Source: Anaerolineae bacterium
GTDB taxonomy: Bacteria; Chloroflexota; Anaerolineae; Anaerolineales; Anaerolineaceae
Direction of reading: 5' to 3'
NCBI GenBank assembly: GCA_016213455.1
Contig: JACRAG010000426.1
Location: forward strand, 1 to 18,362
Length of the DNA: 18,362 nucleotides
Positions 1-6,906 of this stretch are shown one piece after another (position 1 is the stretch's first letter; each line of letters begins with the position of its first letter). The notes under the pieces are model-generated. The model made no database searches. It was not told the DNA's origin and saw only the letters and a list, made by a program, of their open reading frames with translations. A program made the position numbers and the translations under genes.

Positions 1-298
1 CCAGCAGCGGGCCAAAATCGGTCATGGCGCCGATGCCGATGAAGATGAACAACGGGAACAGCTCGGTGCTGATGCCGAAGTCATACATGGTTTTCAGGAA
101 GCCGCCTTCTTCGGTGATGCCGGTGAGTGGGAGGTTGGCCAGAATTGCCCCAAAACCAATCGGGAGCAGCAGATTCGGCTCGAACTCGTATTTCACCGCC
201 AGGAAGATCAGCAGGCCGCCTACTGCAAGCATGACGATGTTCTGCCAGCCAAGGCTGGTGAACGCCTGCAGAAGAATGGACAGATTAGATAAGTCCAT
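1..298 (-). CDS. mmdB: Sodium-pumping methylmalonyl-CoA decarboxylase beta subunit, partial (N-terminal 99 residues)
   Basis: This is the membrane carboxybiotin decarboxylase that couples CO2 release from carboxybiotin to outward sodium transport (OadB/GcdB/MmdB family). The visible part starts MDLSNLSILLQAFTSLGW, has a hydrophobic segment at about residues 20-35, and contains the family signature TELFPLFIFIGIGAMTDFGP near residues 78-97, so it is the normal N-terminus. The rest (family members are usually about 370-430 residues) lies beyond the window. The ATG at 298 is preceded by a GAGG Shine-Dalgarno site and begins 9 bp after the stop of the biotin carrier gene, so the two are translated from one message. 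The family is certain. The acyl-CoA substrate is inferred from the mmdA neighbour. Confidence 0.93.
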   Translation of the reverse strand, partial: MDLSNLSILLQAFTSLGWQNIVMLAVGGLLIFLAVKYEFEPNLLLPIGFGAILANLPLTGITEEGGFLKTMYDFGISTELFPLFIFIGIGAMTDFGPLL

Positions 299-307
299 GA
301 GGATTCC

Positions 308-757
308 TCACGCCGAGAACTTGAACAACACTTCGCCGTAATTGACCCGTTGGGGTTCATGCACTTCCACGCTGGCGATGACCGTTTCACGTGGGGCGCG
401 AATGGCGTTTTTCATTTTCATCGCTTCCAGGGCGCACAACTGCTGGCCATATTTGACCTTGTCACCCGGTTTCACCGCGATATCCAGAATCACGCCCGGC
501 ATGGGAGCCGTCATCGCGTCGCCAGAAGCAGCCGCGACCGGCGCCGGTTTGGCGGCGGCAGCGCGCGCTGGCTGAGCCGGGGCAGCCACAGCCGCAGGCG
601 CTTTGACGACCGGCGCAGCGCTGGCAGTCTCGCCTTCCACGCTGACTTCATAAGCCTGCCCGTTGACGGTCACCGACATGGCGGGGCCGCCATCCAGGTT
701 GTCAATTTCCACCTCAAAGGGTTTACCATTCACCAATACTTTGATGTTCTTCTTCAT
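308..757 (-). CDS. mmdC: Biotin carboxyl carrier subunit of the methylmalonyl-CoA decarboxylase
   Basis: This 149-residue protein carries the carboxyl group from the carboxyltransferase (MmdA) to the membrane decarboxylase (MmdB). Residues 1-45 form an N-terminal domain typical of these carriers. Residues 46-80 are an Ala/Pro-rich flexible linker, and residues 81-149 form a biotinyl domain with the biotinylation motif EAMKMKN, in which Lys114 is the predicted biotin attachment site. A longer reading frame continues upstream to 916, but it would overlap mmdD, and the ATG at 757 has a clear AGGAG ribosome-binding site and starts the conserved sequence MKKNIKVLVNG. The gene lies 10 bp after mmdD. 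No biotin carboxylase domain or gene is present, which favours a decarboxylase over an ATP-driven carboxylase. Confidence 0.93.
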   Translation of the reverse strand: MKKNIKVLVNGKPFEVEIDNLDGGPAMSVTVNGQAYEVSVEGETASAAPVVKAPAAVAAPAQPARAAAAKPAPVAAASGDAMTAPMPGVILDIAVKPGDKVKYGQQLCALEAMKMKNAIRAPRETVIASVEVHEPQRVNYGEVLFKFSA

Positions 758-767
758 GCTCTCACTC

Positions 768-1121
768 CTAGCGTTTTTCCACTTTGCCAAGCCGCGCTTC
801 CATCTTGCGCACTGACCACCAGCTGCCTTTGCTTTCCTGCAGGCTGTTGCCCAGGCTGCTGCGGCTGCGCCCACGCGCCACGGCAATCGCCGCGGCAATG
901 GCTGCCACCACTTCACCTTCAGCGGTCAGGCTCTCATCCTCAATCTCAACCACTTCCAGCAGTTCGCCTTGTGGCAGTATTTCTACCGCTTCAGCCGCTT
1001 CCGCTTTGTTTGGGAAGAGTCTCTGCAGCACGATCATGATCAGGATGAAAACACCGAGCGCAAGGAATGTGATCAGCAGGCCCAACACGCTGACTTGCAA
1101 ACCACTCATAAGATCATTCAC
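768..1121 (-). CDS. mmdD: Small membrane subunit of the sodium-pump decarboxylase (OadG/MmdD family)
   Basis: This 117-residue protein matches the OadG/MmdD small-subunit plan: one N-terminal transmembrane helix (about residues 8-33, GLLITFLALGVFILIMIVLQ), an acidic middle region, and a basic, Trp-containing C-terminal tail. In this family the subunit holds the soluble carboxyltransferase and biotin carrier onto the membrane beta subunit. The start is a GTG at 1121 with an AGGAG site 7 nt upstream. The next in-frame ATG, four codons later, has no better site. It begins 21 bp after mmdA stops and ends 10 bp before mmdC starts, giving the classic A-D-C-B order. Low sequence conservation in this family means the call rests on topology plus context. 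Confidence 0.85.
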   Translation of the reverse strand: MNDLMSGLQVSVLGLLITFLALGVFILIMIVLQRLFPNKAEAAEAVEILPQGELLEVVEIEDESLTAEGEVVAAIAAAIAVARGRSRSSLGNSLQESKGSWWSVRKMEARLGKVEKR

Positions 1122-1142
1122 AGCATCTCTCCTGTGTGGTGT

Positions 1143-2753
1143 TTACAGCGGCATGCAGCCGTGTTTTTTGGCGGGCAGGCTGTTTTGCTTGTCACGCAGC
1201 AGTTCCAACGCGGCAATCAGGCGCGGGCGGGTTTCTTCGGGCAGAAGAACATCGTCCACAAAGCCGCTGGCGGCAGCCCGATAGGGGTTGGAGAATTTGT
1301 CACGGAATTCAGCCACCAGGCGTGCGCGTTCAGCAGCCGGGTCAGCGTTGGAGCTGATCTCTTTGCGGAAGAGAATATTCACCGCGCCGTCTGCACCCAT
1401 CACCGCGATCTCAGCGGTCGGCCAGGCATACACCAGGTCCGCATGGATGTGCTTGCTGCTCATCACGATGTACGCACCGCCGTAGCCCTTGCGGGTCACC
1501 ACGGTCAACTTCGGCACAGTCGCCTCAGAGTACGCGTACACGATCTTCGCGCCGTGGCGGATGATGCCGGAGTGCTCCTGCGCCACACCAGGCATAAAGC
1601 CGGGCGAGTCCGAGAAGGTGATCAAGGGGATATTGAAGGCATCGCAGAAACGCACAAAGCGGGCGATCTTGTCGGAAGCGTCGATGTCGATCACACCGGA
1701 CATGTACAGCGGCTGCTGACCAACCACACCCACCGGCTGCCCGTGCAGGCGCGCCAGGCCGACAATCGCGTTCTGCGCGAAGTTGGCGTGAACTTCCATG
1801 AAGCTGCCAAGGTCGAAGACCTTTTCGATCACCACGCGCATATCGTAGGGCGTGGAAGGATCGGCCGGGACCAGCGTGTTCAGTTCGGGGTCCATGCGCC
1901 ACGGGTCATCCGTCACTTCGGCAGCCGGGGCAGGTTCGGTATTATTGGAGGGCAGGTAGCTGAGCAGTCTGCGCACCGTGTCGAACGATTCTTCTTCGCT
2001 CTCGGTGGCAAAATGCGCCACGCCGGAGACCGTCGAATGGGTCATGGCGCCGCCCAGAGTTTCCACATCCACCACTTCCTGGGTCACGGTTTTGATCACT
2101 TCCGGACCGGTGATGAACATGTTGCTGATCGATTTGGTCATGACCACAAAGTCGGTCAGAGCGGGCGAATAAACCGCGCCGCCCGCGCAGGGGCCAAGCA
2201 TCACGCTGATCTGCGGGATGACGCCCGAAGCCAGCGTATTGCGGTAGAACAACTCACCATAAGCGGCCAGCGAGAAGACGCCTTCCTGAATGCGCGCACC
2301 GCCGCTGTCATTCAAACCAATCACGGGCACGCCGGCCTGCATCGCCAGGTCCATGGCTTTGGCCACTTTTTGACCGGCAACTTCGCCAAACGACCCGCCC
2401 AGGATGGTGAAATCCTGCGCATAAACGCACACACGCCGGCCGTTCACCTTGCCAAAGCCAGCCACCAACCCATCACCCAACGGTTTGGATTTGTGCATCC
2501 CGAAATCCGTGTGGCGATGAGTCATATAAGCATCGATTTCCTGGAAAGTCCCTTCATCCAGGAGTTGATTGATGCGCTCGCGGGCAGTCAGTTTGCCTTT
2601 GGCGTGCTGGGTATCGATGCGATCTTTCCCGCCGCCTTCTTGAATCTGCTTCCGATAATCGCGGACGCGTTCAATCAATGCTTTCTGCGCTTCTGTTGCG
2701 GTATCGACCGTTTCAGGGGTTGCAGATGGTTCGTTCATTCCGGGTTCCATCAT
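1143..2753 (-). CDS. mmdA: Methylmalonyl-CoA decarboxylase alpha subunit (carboxyltransferase)
   Basis: This 536-residue carboxyltransferase moves the carboxyl group of (most likely) methylmalonyl-CoA to biotin on MmdC. It belongs to the crotonase-fold family with propionyl-CoA carboxylase beta, and its length is typical. The two oxyanion-hole regions are intact: N-terminal SGGARIQEG (150-158) and GPCAGGAVYS (187-196), and C-terminal DSPGFMPG (382-389) and RKGYGGAY (421-428). The end LPAKKHGCMPL resembles the usual LPxKKHGNIPL of this family. The start is one of two adjacent ATGs at 2753/2750, both downstream of a GGAGAG site. It is the first gene of a four-gene operon. On sequence alone it could be a propionyl-CoA carboxylase subunit, but the adjacent OadB and OadG homologues and the lack of a biotin carboxylase point to the sodium-pump decarboxylase. 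Confidence 0.92.
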   Translation of the reverse strand: MMEPGMNEPSATPETVDTATEAQKALIERVRDYRKQIQEGGGKDRIDTQHAKGKLTARERINQLLDEGTFQEIDAYMTHRHTDFGMHKSKPLGDGLVAGFGKVNGRRVCVYAQDFTILGGSFGEVAGQKVAKAMDLAMQAGVPVIGLNDSGGARIQEGVFSLAAYGELFYRNTLASGVIPQISVMLGPCAGGAVYSPALTDFVVMTKSISNMFITGPEVIKTVTQEVVDVETLGGAMTHSTVSGVAHFATESEEESFDTVRRLLSYLPSNNTEPAPAAEVTDDPWRMDPELNTLVPADPSTPYDMRVVIEKVFDLGSFMEVHANFAQNAIVGLARLHGQPVGVVGQQPLYMSGVIDIDASDKIARFVRFCDAFNIPLITFSDSPGFMPGVAQEHSGIIRHGAKIVYAYSEATVPKLTVVTRKGYGGAYIVMSSKHIHADLVYAWPTAEIAVMGADGAVNILFRKEISSNADPAAERARLVAEFRDKFSNPYRAAASGFVDDVLLPEETRPRLIAALELLRDKQNSLPAKKHGCMPL

Positions 2754-2791
2754 TCAAACTCTCCATTGATTGGTTTTTGTGGGCAACTTGG

Positions 2792-2810
2792 TTGACAAGT
2801 ATTGTGTCAA
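2792..2810. promoter_or_regulatory. Inverted repeat upstream of mmdA, possible operator
   Basis: A 19-bp element reads TTGACA, seven bases, TGTCAA, a perfect 6-bp inverted repeat about 40 bp before the mmdA start. An 8-bp inverted copy of its edge exists nearby: GTGTCAAA at 2804-2811 and TTTGACAC at 2876-2883. This pattern could bind a dimeric regulator downstream of the candidate promoter at 2895-2923. No regulator gene for it is visible, and the TTGACA strings could also be incidental. Confidence 0.3.
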
Positions 2811-2894
2811 ACATCAATCCGCTGTTTTCTGAAACCGATCGGCAGAGACCAGTACAAGAAATCGGTTGAAAGAGGTTTGACACGATATAAGGTA

Positions 2895-2923
2895 AGTTTA
2901 CGGATGATTGTCTGACATTTCAA
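2895..2923 (-). promoter_or_regulatory. Candidate sigma-70 promoter of the mmdA-D-C-B operon
   Basis: On the minus strand there is TTGAAA (2923-2918), a 17-bp spacer and TAAACT (2900-2895). Spacing is ideal and each box matches consensus at four or five positions. It would give a leader of about 130 nt before mmdA that includes the TTGACA/TGTCAA inverted repeat. It lies in the 261-bp gap between mmdA and the end of the molybdenum hydroxylase gene. Apart from the inverted repeats and the terminator at 2971-3006, I see nothing else in that gap. Confidence 0.4.
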
Positions 2924-2970
2924 GTATCATCTTCCCGGCTATATTGCGCAATTTGTCACATACCGGCCGG

Positions 2971-3006
2971 GAAAAAGATGTGCCGGGGCTATCCCCCGGC
3001 ACATCT
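2971..3006 (-). terminator. Intrinsic terminator of the permease/hydroxylase operon
   Basis: A perfect 13-bp stem (AGATGTGCCGGGG pairing with 2994-3006) has a 5-nt loop and, on the minus strand, is followed by a run of T. It begins 9 bp after the stop codon of the molybdopterin subunit gene at 3015. It closes that transcription unit and separates it from the mmd operon. Confidence 0.9.
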
Positions 3007-3014
3007 GCGTTCAT

Positions 3015-5369
3015 TTATTCCACCAGCCCGGCTTCCAGCAAGGCCAGGTAGACCTTTTCTGCTGAGAAGGGTGGGTTGGTAATTCGCAGCCCGGTCGCGT
3101 CATACAGCGCTGCGGCTACTGCAGCGATCGAGGGCACCAGGGGGTGCTCACCGATGCCGCGCGCGCCGAAGGGACCATCGTCCTGGGCGTGCTCGATGAT
3201 AAAGGTGTCGATCTCCGCCGGCACATCCGCCGCCGTGGCGATGCGGTAGTCCACAAAGCTGGGATTGCGCATCACACCGTCCACAAGTTGGCAGCCTTCG
3301 AACAGCGCCGAGCTGAGACCCTGGATGAAGCCGCCTTCCATTTGCTGGCGAACCATATCCGGATTGATCGCCTTGCCAACATCGAATGCGCAGGCAGCCC
3401 GCAGCACTTCGATCCGGCCGGTTTCTTTGTCCACTTCGATCTCCACGCCCTGTGCGCCGGTGGTGTAATGCACCACGGCCCGGTTGCCCTGGCCGGTTTC
3501 AGCGTCCAGGCCGGTGACGTAGGAGGGCATGAATGACCCCGCGCCCACAATCGGGCCGCCGATCCAGCCGCCATCATTGGGCTTGGGTAGGCCGTACACC
3601 ACGATATCTTTGATCGACACGGACTCCTCGGTCTTGTAGGAGATCACATAACCGTCTTTGATATCCAGGTCCTTGGCATCTTCACCCCAGGCTTCCGCCA
3701 CCACATCCAGCACCTTCTTGCGCGCATCCAAAGCCGCGTTGCGCACAGCATTACCCATCGACCAGGTCAGGCGACTTGCCACCGTCTGCCACTCGTAAGG
3801 GCTGTAGCGCGTATCGATCGGACCGGAGACCTTGACGTTCTCATACGGCACACCCAGCGCCTCAGCGGCGATCTGGGCCATGGCGGTGAAGGTGCCCTGG
3901 CCAATTTCCTGACCACCCACGCTGACCGTCACGGTGCCGTCCGAGTTCATCTTGACCAGCGCCGAAGAACCGGCGTTGGGGGGCATGGCGGGGGCCTTCC
4001 AGGCCAGCGCAACGCCCTTGCCGCGCAGTTTGTTGGGGGCAGAGGGTTTGTCTTTGATTTCCCAATCCAGCGCCTGGGCCACTTTTTCGATGCACTCTTT
4101 GATGCCAACGTCATGGATGACCATGCCCGTGGCGAGCACATCCCCACCCTGGACGCAGTTCTTCTTGTGGAATTCGACCGGATCGAGGCCGATCTTGGCA
4201 GCCAGCATGTCCATTGCCTGGTCCACACCGGTGTGCAGTTCGGCCATGCCAAATCCGCGGTAAGCGCCGCCAACCGGGTGATTGGTGTACACGCAGATCG
4301 AGTCGGTGGCGACATTCGGAATGTCATAGGGTCCTGTGCTGGAATAACCGCCCGCGCGGGTGACATTGACGCCGTACTCGGTGTAAGCGCCGCCGTCCCA
4401 GTACATGCGGTTCTGTAGCGCCAGCAGGTTGCCTTCTTTGTCGCAGCCCACTTTGATCTTGATCACCAGACCCTGGCGAACGAAGTTGGTGTAGAACTCT
4501 TCTTCGCGGGTCAGGCGGAATTTGATCGGCTGGCCTTTGTATTTCATCGCCATGGCGACCGGAATGGCTTCCATGGTCACGCCGGCTTTGCAGCCAAAAC
4601 CGCCGCCGATCAACGGTGCAATCACGCGGAAATCGCTTTCCGGGATGTGCAGCGCTTTAGCCAGCAGCGCGCGTTGGGCAAAGGGCGACTGCGTGGAAGC
4701 CCACAGGGTCACCTGCCCGTTGTCTTCGCATTTGGCCACAGCCACATGCGGTTCAATCGGCACGTGCTGGACATGCGGGATGCGGAAGGTGTGCTCCACA
4801 ATGGCAGCGCACTGGGTCCAGGCCGCTTCGATGTCACCCTTGCGGATTTTGAAGTGGTTGGAGATGTTGGAATTGGCCACCGGGAAAATGAAATTCGGGT
4901 GGTCATAGTTGCCCAGGTCGGGGTGAATGAGCGGAGCTTCAGGACTGGCGCCGAATTCAGGATCCAGCACCGGGGTGAGCAGCTCATATTCCACATCGAT
5001 CAGGTCCACCGCGGCTTCCGCGATTTCTTCCGTGGTTGCCACAACACCCACAACTGCCTCACCGACAAAGCGCACCTTGCCGCGAGCGAAGAAACAGCGG
5101 TCTTTCAGGTACAGACCAATCAGATCGGGGAAGTCATCGCCGGTGGCGACACCCTTCACACCCGGCAGTTTGAGGGCTTTGGAGTAGTCAATCTTCTTTA
5201 TCAAAGCGTGCGGATGCGGGCTGCGCTTGACACGGCAGTGCAACAGACCGGGTCCAAACTGAATATCATCTGTATAGGTCGCGCCGCCGGTCACTTTTTC
5301 CAGCACATCATTGCGCGCAACGCTCTTACCAACCGGATTATTCGTTCTTGTGTTTTGAGCGACTACCAT
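3015..5369 (-). CDS. Xanthine dehydrogenase family protein, molybdopterin-binding catalytic subunit
   Basis: This 784-residue large subunit of a three-part molybdenum hydroxylase inserts oxygen from water into an aromatic N-heterocycle or similar substrate. Residues 15-125 are the a/b-hammerhead domain, and the rest is the Moco-binding domain. Visible motifs are GGGFGCK (255-261), AYRGFGMAE (369-377), GGQEIGQGTFT (485-495) and GARGIGEHP (735-743), in which Glu741 is the expected catalytic base. The AYxCSFR loop of form I CO dehydrogenase is absent, so it is not CoxL. The ATG has an AAGGAG site 8 nt upstream. It is the last gene of the unit, 47 bp after the 2Fe-2S subunit. Xanthine, hypoxanthine, uracil or nicotinate are all possible substrates, and sequence alone does not choose. 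No XdhC-like cofactor maturation gene is in view. Confidence 0.9.
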   Translation of the reverse strand: MVVAQNTRTNNPVGKSVARNDVLEKVTGGATYTDDIQFGPGLLHCRVKRSPHPHALIKKIDYSKALKLPGVKGVATGDDFPDLIGLYLKDRCFFARGKVRFVGEAVVGVVATTEEIAEAAVDLIDVEYELLTPVLDPEFGASPEAPLIHPDLGNYDHPNFIFPVANSNISNHFKIRKGDIEAAWTQCAAIVEHTFRIPHVQHVPIEPHVAVAKCEDNGQVTLWASTQSPFAQRALLAKALHIPESDFRVIAPLIGGGFGCKAGVTMEAIPVAMAMKYKGQPIKFRLTREEEFYTNFVRQGLVIKIKVGCDKEGNLLALQNRMYWDGGAYTEYGVNVTRAGGYSSTGPYDIPNVATDSICVYTNHPVGGAYRGFGMAELHTGVDQAMDMLAAKIGLDPVEFHKKNCVQGGDVLATGMVIHDVGIKECIEKVAQALDWEIKDKPSAPNKLRGKGVALAWKAPAMPPNAGSSALVKMNSDGTVTVSVGGQEIGQGTFTAMAQIAAEALGVPYENVKVSGPIDTRYSPYEWQTVASRLTWSMGNAVRNAALDARKKVLDVVAEAWGEDAKDLDIKDGYVISYKTEESVSIKDIVVYGLPKPNDGGWIGGPIVGAGSFMPSYVTGLDAETGQGNRAVVHYTTGAQGVEIEVDKETGRIEVLRAACAFDVGKAINPDMVRQQMEGGFIQGLSSALFEGCQLVDGVMRNPSFVDYRIATAADVPAEIDTFIIEHAQDDGPFGARGIGEHPLVPSIAAVAAALYDATGLRITNPPFSAEKVYLALLEAGLVE

Positions 5370-5416
5370 AACGTCGTCTCCTTGTTTTTTGCCTGGTAAT
5401 TCGGGGTTATGCCGGG

Positions 5417-5899
5417 TTACTTAACCGCGGCGCTCTCCGCCTCGGCGGCCCGCGAAATGGCCGTCACGATGCGGTTGTACCCGGTGCAGCGGCACAAATT
5501 GCCGGAAATCGCATCGCGAATGTCAAATTCCGTCGGATGCGGATTGCGGTTGAGCAGCGCGCGCGCTGACATGAGGATGCCCGGCGTGCAGAACCCACAC
5601 TGTACGCCGCCTTCCTCCAGAATCATCTTTTGGACCATATCCAGATCACCACTGGAGGCCAGACCTTCGATGGTGGTGATTTCAGCGCCGTCACATTCTG
5701 CGGCAACCACCATGCAGCTGTTCACAGCATCCCCGTTGAGGATGACCGTGCAGGCGCCGCATTCCCCGGAAGCGCAGCCGTTTTTCGTTCCGGTCAGACC
5801 CAGTTTATCCCGCAGCATCTGCAGAAGGGTCAGATTGCCCGGAACATCCACCTGCTCCAGGTTACCATTAATTCGAATCGTTATGCGGTGAAAAGACAT
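5417..5899 (-). CDS. Molybdenum hydroxylase 2Fe-2S subunit
   Basis: This 160-residue electron-transfer subunit carries two [2Fe-2S] clusters between the Moco centre and FAD. The N-terminal ferredoxin-like domain has Cys42, Cys47, Cys50 and Cys62 (CASGECGAC then NSC). The C-terminal helical domain has Cys101, Cys104, Cys136 and Cys138 (CGFCTPG and CRCTGY). All eight ligands are present. The start was set at the ATG at 5899, because the GGAGG five bases upstream is its ribosome-binding site. A TTG four codons earlier would place that site inside the gene. It lies 26 bp after the FAD subunit and 47 bp before the large subunit. Confidence 0.95.
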   Translation of the reverse strand: MSFHRITIRINGNLEQVDVPGNLTLLQMLRDKLGLTGTKNGCASGECGACTVILNGDAVNSCMVVAAECDGAEITTIEGLASSGDLDMVQKMILEEGGVQCGFCTPGILMSARALLNRNPHPTEFDIRDAISGNLCRCTGYNRIVTAISRAAEAESAAVK

Positions 5900-5925
5900 A
5901 AAATCCTCCAATCCACGGCAAGGGC

Positions 5926-6828
5926 TTACGCGTCCTTGCGGATCTTAGACCAGATATCGACCAACGCATTGCGAGTCAGGTTGCGCACCATTTGCTTGCG
6001 GTAACGCGCGCTGCCGCGCACATCGTCGATCGGCGTGCAGCTTTCGTACGCCAGTTGTGCAGCTTCTGCAAGAACTGCCTCATCAATGGGCTTGCTCGCC
6101 AAAAGCTCTTCCGCCTTGGGCACACGCAGCGGAATGGGGGCCACCGAAGCCAGCGCAATGCGGAAACGATAACCTGATGCAGCACTGGAGTCAGGATAGC
6201 CAAAAGCCGTAACGCCTACAATCGCCAAGTCGCCAAGCTTGTTGCGACCAAGCTTGATATACCTGCCGGAATTTCCTTGGGGAGGGAGCGGGAATGACAC
6301 CGAAACCGCGATGTCACCCGGTTTCAAGTTGGTGCGGCCTGGACCCTTGAAGAAACCATTGAGCGGTTCGTCACGATATCCATCCGGACCAAACACACGC
6401 AGCACGCCTTCGAGGAGCATGCTGGCGCCGATCGTATCGCCCGCGGGAGACGCATTGCAAATGTTACCCACAATCGTCGCGCGCGAACGCAGTTGGTAGC
6501 TCGCCACCCAGTGACAAGCCTCTGCCAGCAAAGGATAATGCTTGATGACGGCTGGATGAGCAGCAACTTTGTTCATCGGCACAGCGGCGCCAATCGTCAA
6601 CCCCACTGCGGGGTCAAAAGTGATCTGGTTGGTTCCATCCAGCCCCTTTACATCCACCAGATACTTTGTCTTCCAGATACCATCGCGCATGCGCACGATG
6701 CAGTCTGTGGCGCCAAGAAATGGGCGCGACTCACCAGCATGGGCAACTAAGAATTTGCTGGCTTCTTCCAGGGAAGCTGGTTTCACATATTCCACAAAAT
6801 CGGGCAATCCTGGATGCGCATTATTCAT
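5926..6828 (-). CDS. Molybdenum hydroxylase FAD-binding subunit
   Basis: This 300-residue flavoprotein passes electrons from the 2Fe-2S subunit to an acceptor such as NAD+. It has the PCMH-type FAD-binding domain, with GATDCIVRMRDG (39-50, corresponding to the usual AGGTDL-type loop), TIGAAVPM (78-85) and TIVGNICNASPAGD (118-131). The C-terminal CO-dehydrogenase-flavoprotein domain follows from about residue 185 (GRNKLGDLAIVGVTA). The length is normal for a separate FAD subunit. The ATG is preceded by AAAGGA. The 78 bp between this gene and the permease hold a strong hairpin (6849-6878). The order FAD, 2Fe-2S, Mo is common in bacterial three-subunit hydroxylases. Confidence 0.92.
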   Translation of the reverse strand: MNNAHPGLPDFVEYVKPASLEEASKFLVAHAGESRPFLGATDCIVRMRDGIWKTKYLVDVKGLDGTNQITFDPAVGLTIGAAVPMNKVAAHPAVIKHYPLLAEACHWVASYQLRSRATIVGNICNASPAGDTIGASMLLEGVLRVFGPDGYRDEPLNGFFKGPGRTNLKPGDIAVSVSFPLPPQGNSGRYIKLGRNKLGDLAIVGVTAFGYPDSSAASGYRFRIALASVAPIPLRVPKAEELLASKPIDEAVLAEAAQLAYESCTPIDDVRGSARYRKQMVRNLTRNALVDIWSKIRKDA

Positions 6829-6848
6829 AGGTAGGTCCTTTCAGGGGC

Positions 6849-6878
6849 CACTACCCGGCGCCTTCGCGCCGGGTAGTG
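6849..6878 (-). other. Intercistronic hairpin between permease and hydroxylase genes
   Basis: A perfect 13-bp GC-rich stem (CACTACCCGGCGC and its complement) has a 4-nt loop and lies between the permease stop and the FAD-subunit start. On the coding (minus) strand it is followed by GGCCCCTGAAAGG, not by T residues, so it is not a standard intrinsic terminator. Its position suggests an mRNA processing or 3'-end stabilising element that sets different levels for the transporter and the enzyme. That role is inferred. Confidence 0.7.
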
Positions 6879-6906
6879 ACTTGAAGACTAGAAAAACGGA
6901 TGTTGA

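Noticed and set aside
758..916. N-terminal extension of the biotin carrier gene up to 916
   Set aside because: It would overlap most of mmdD's C-terminal coding part, whereas the ATG at 757 has an AGGAG site and begins the conserved carrier sequence.
969..2795. A 608-codon open frame on the plus strand opposite mmdA and mmdD
   Set aside because: It is exactly antisense to strongly conserved minus-strand genes, is rich in His/Arg/Gln as expected from a shadow frame in GC-rich DNA, and matches no family.
3015..5369. Identification of the large subunit as aerobic CO dehydrogenase CoxL
   Set aside because: The AYxCSFR active-site loop of form I CO dehydrogenase is missing; the corresponding region reads AYRGFGMAE, and the neighbour is a nucleobase permease.
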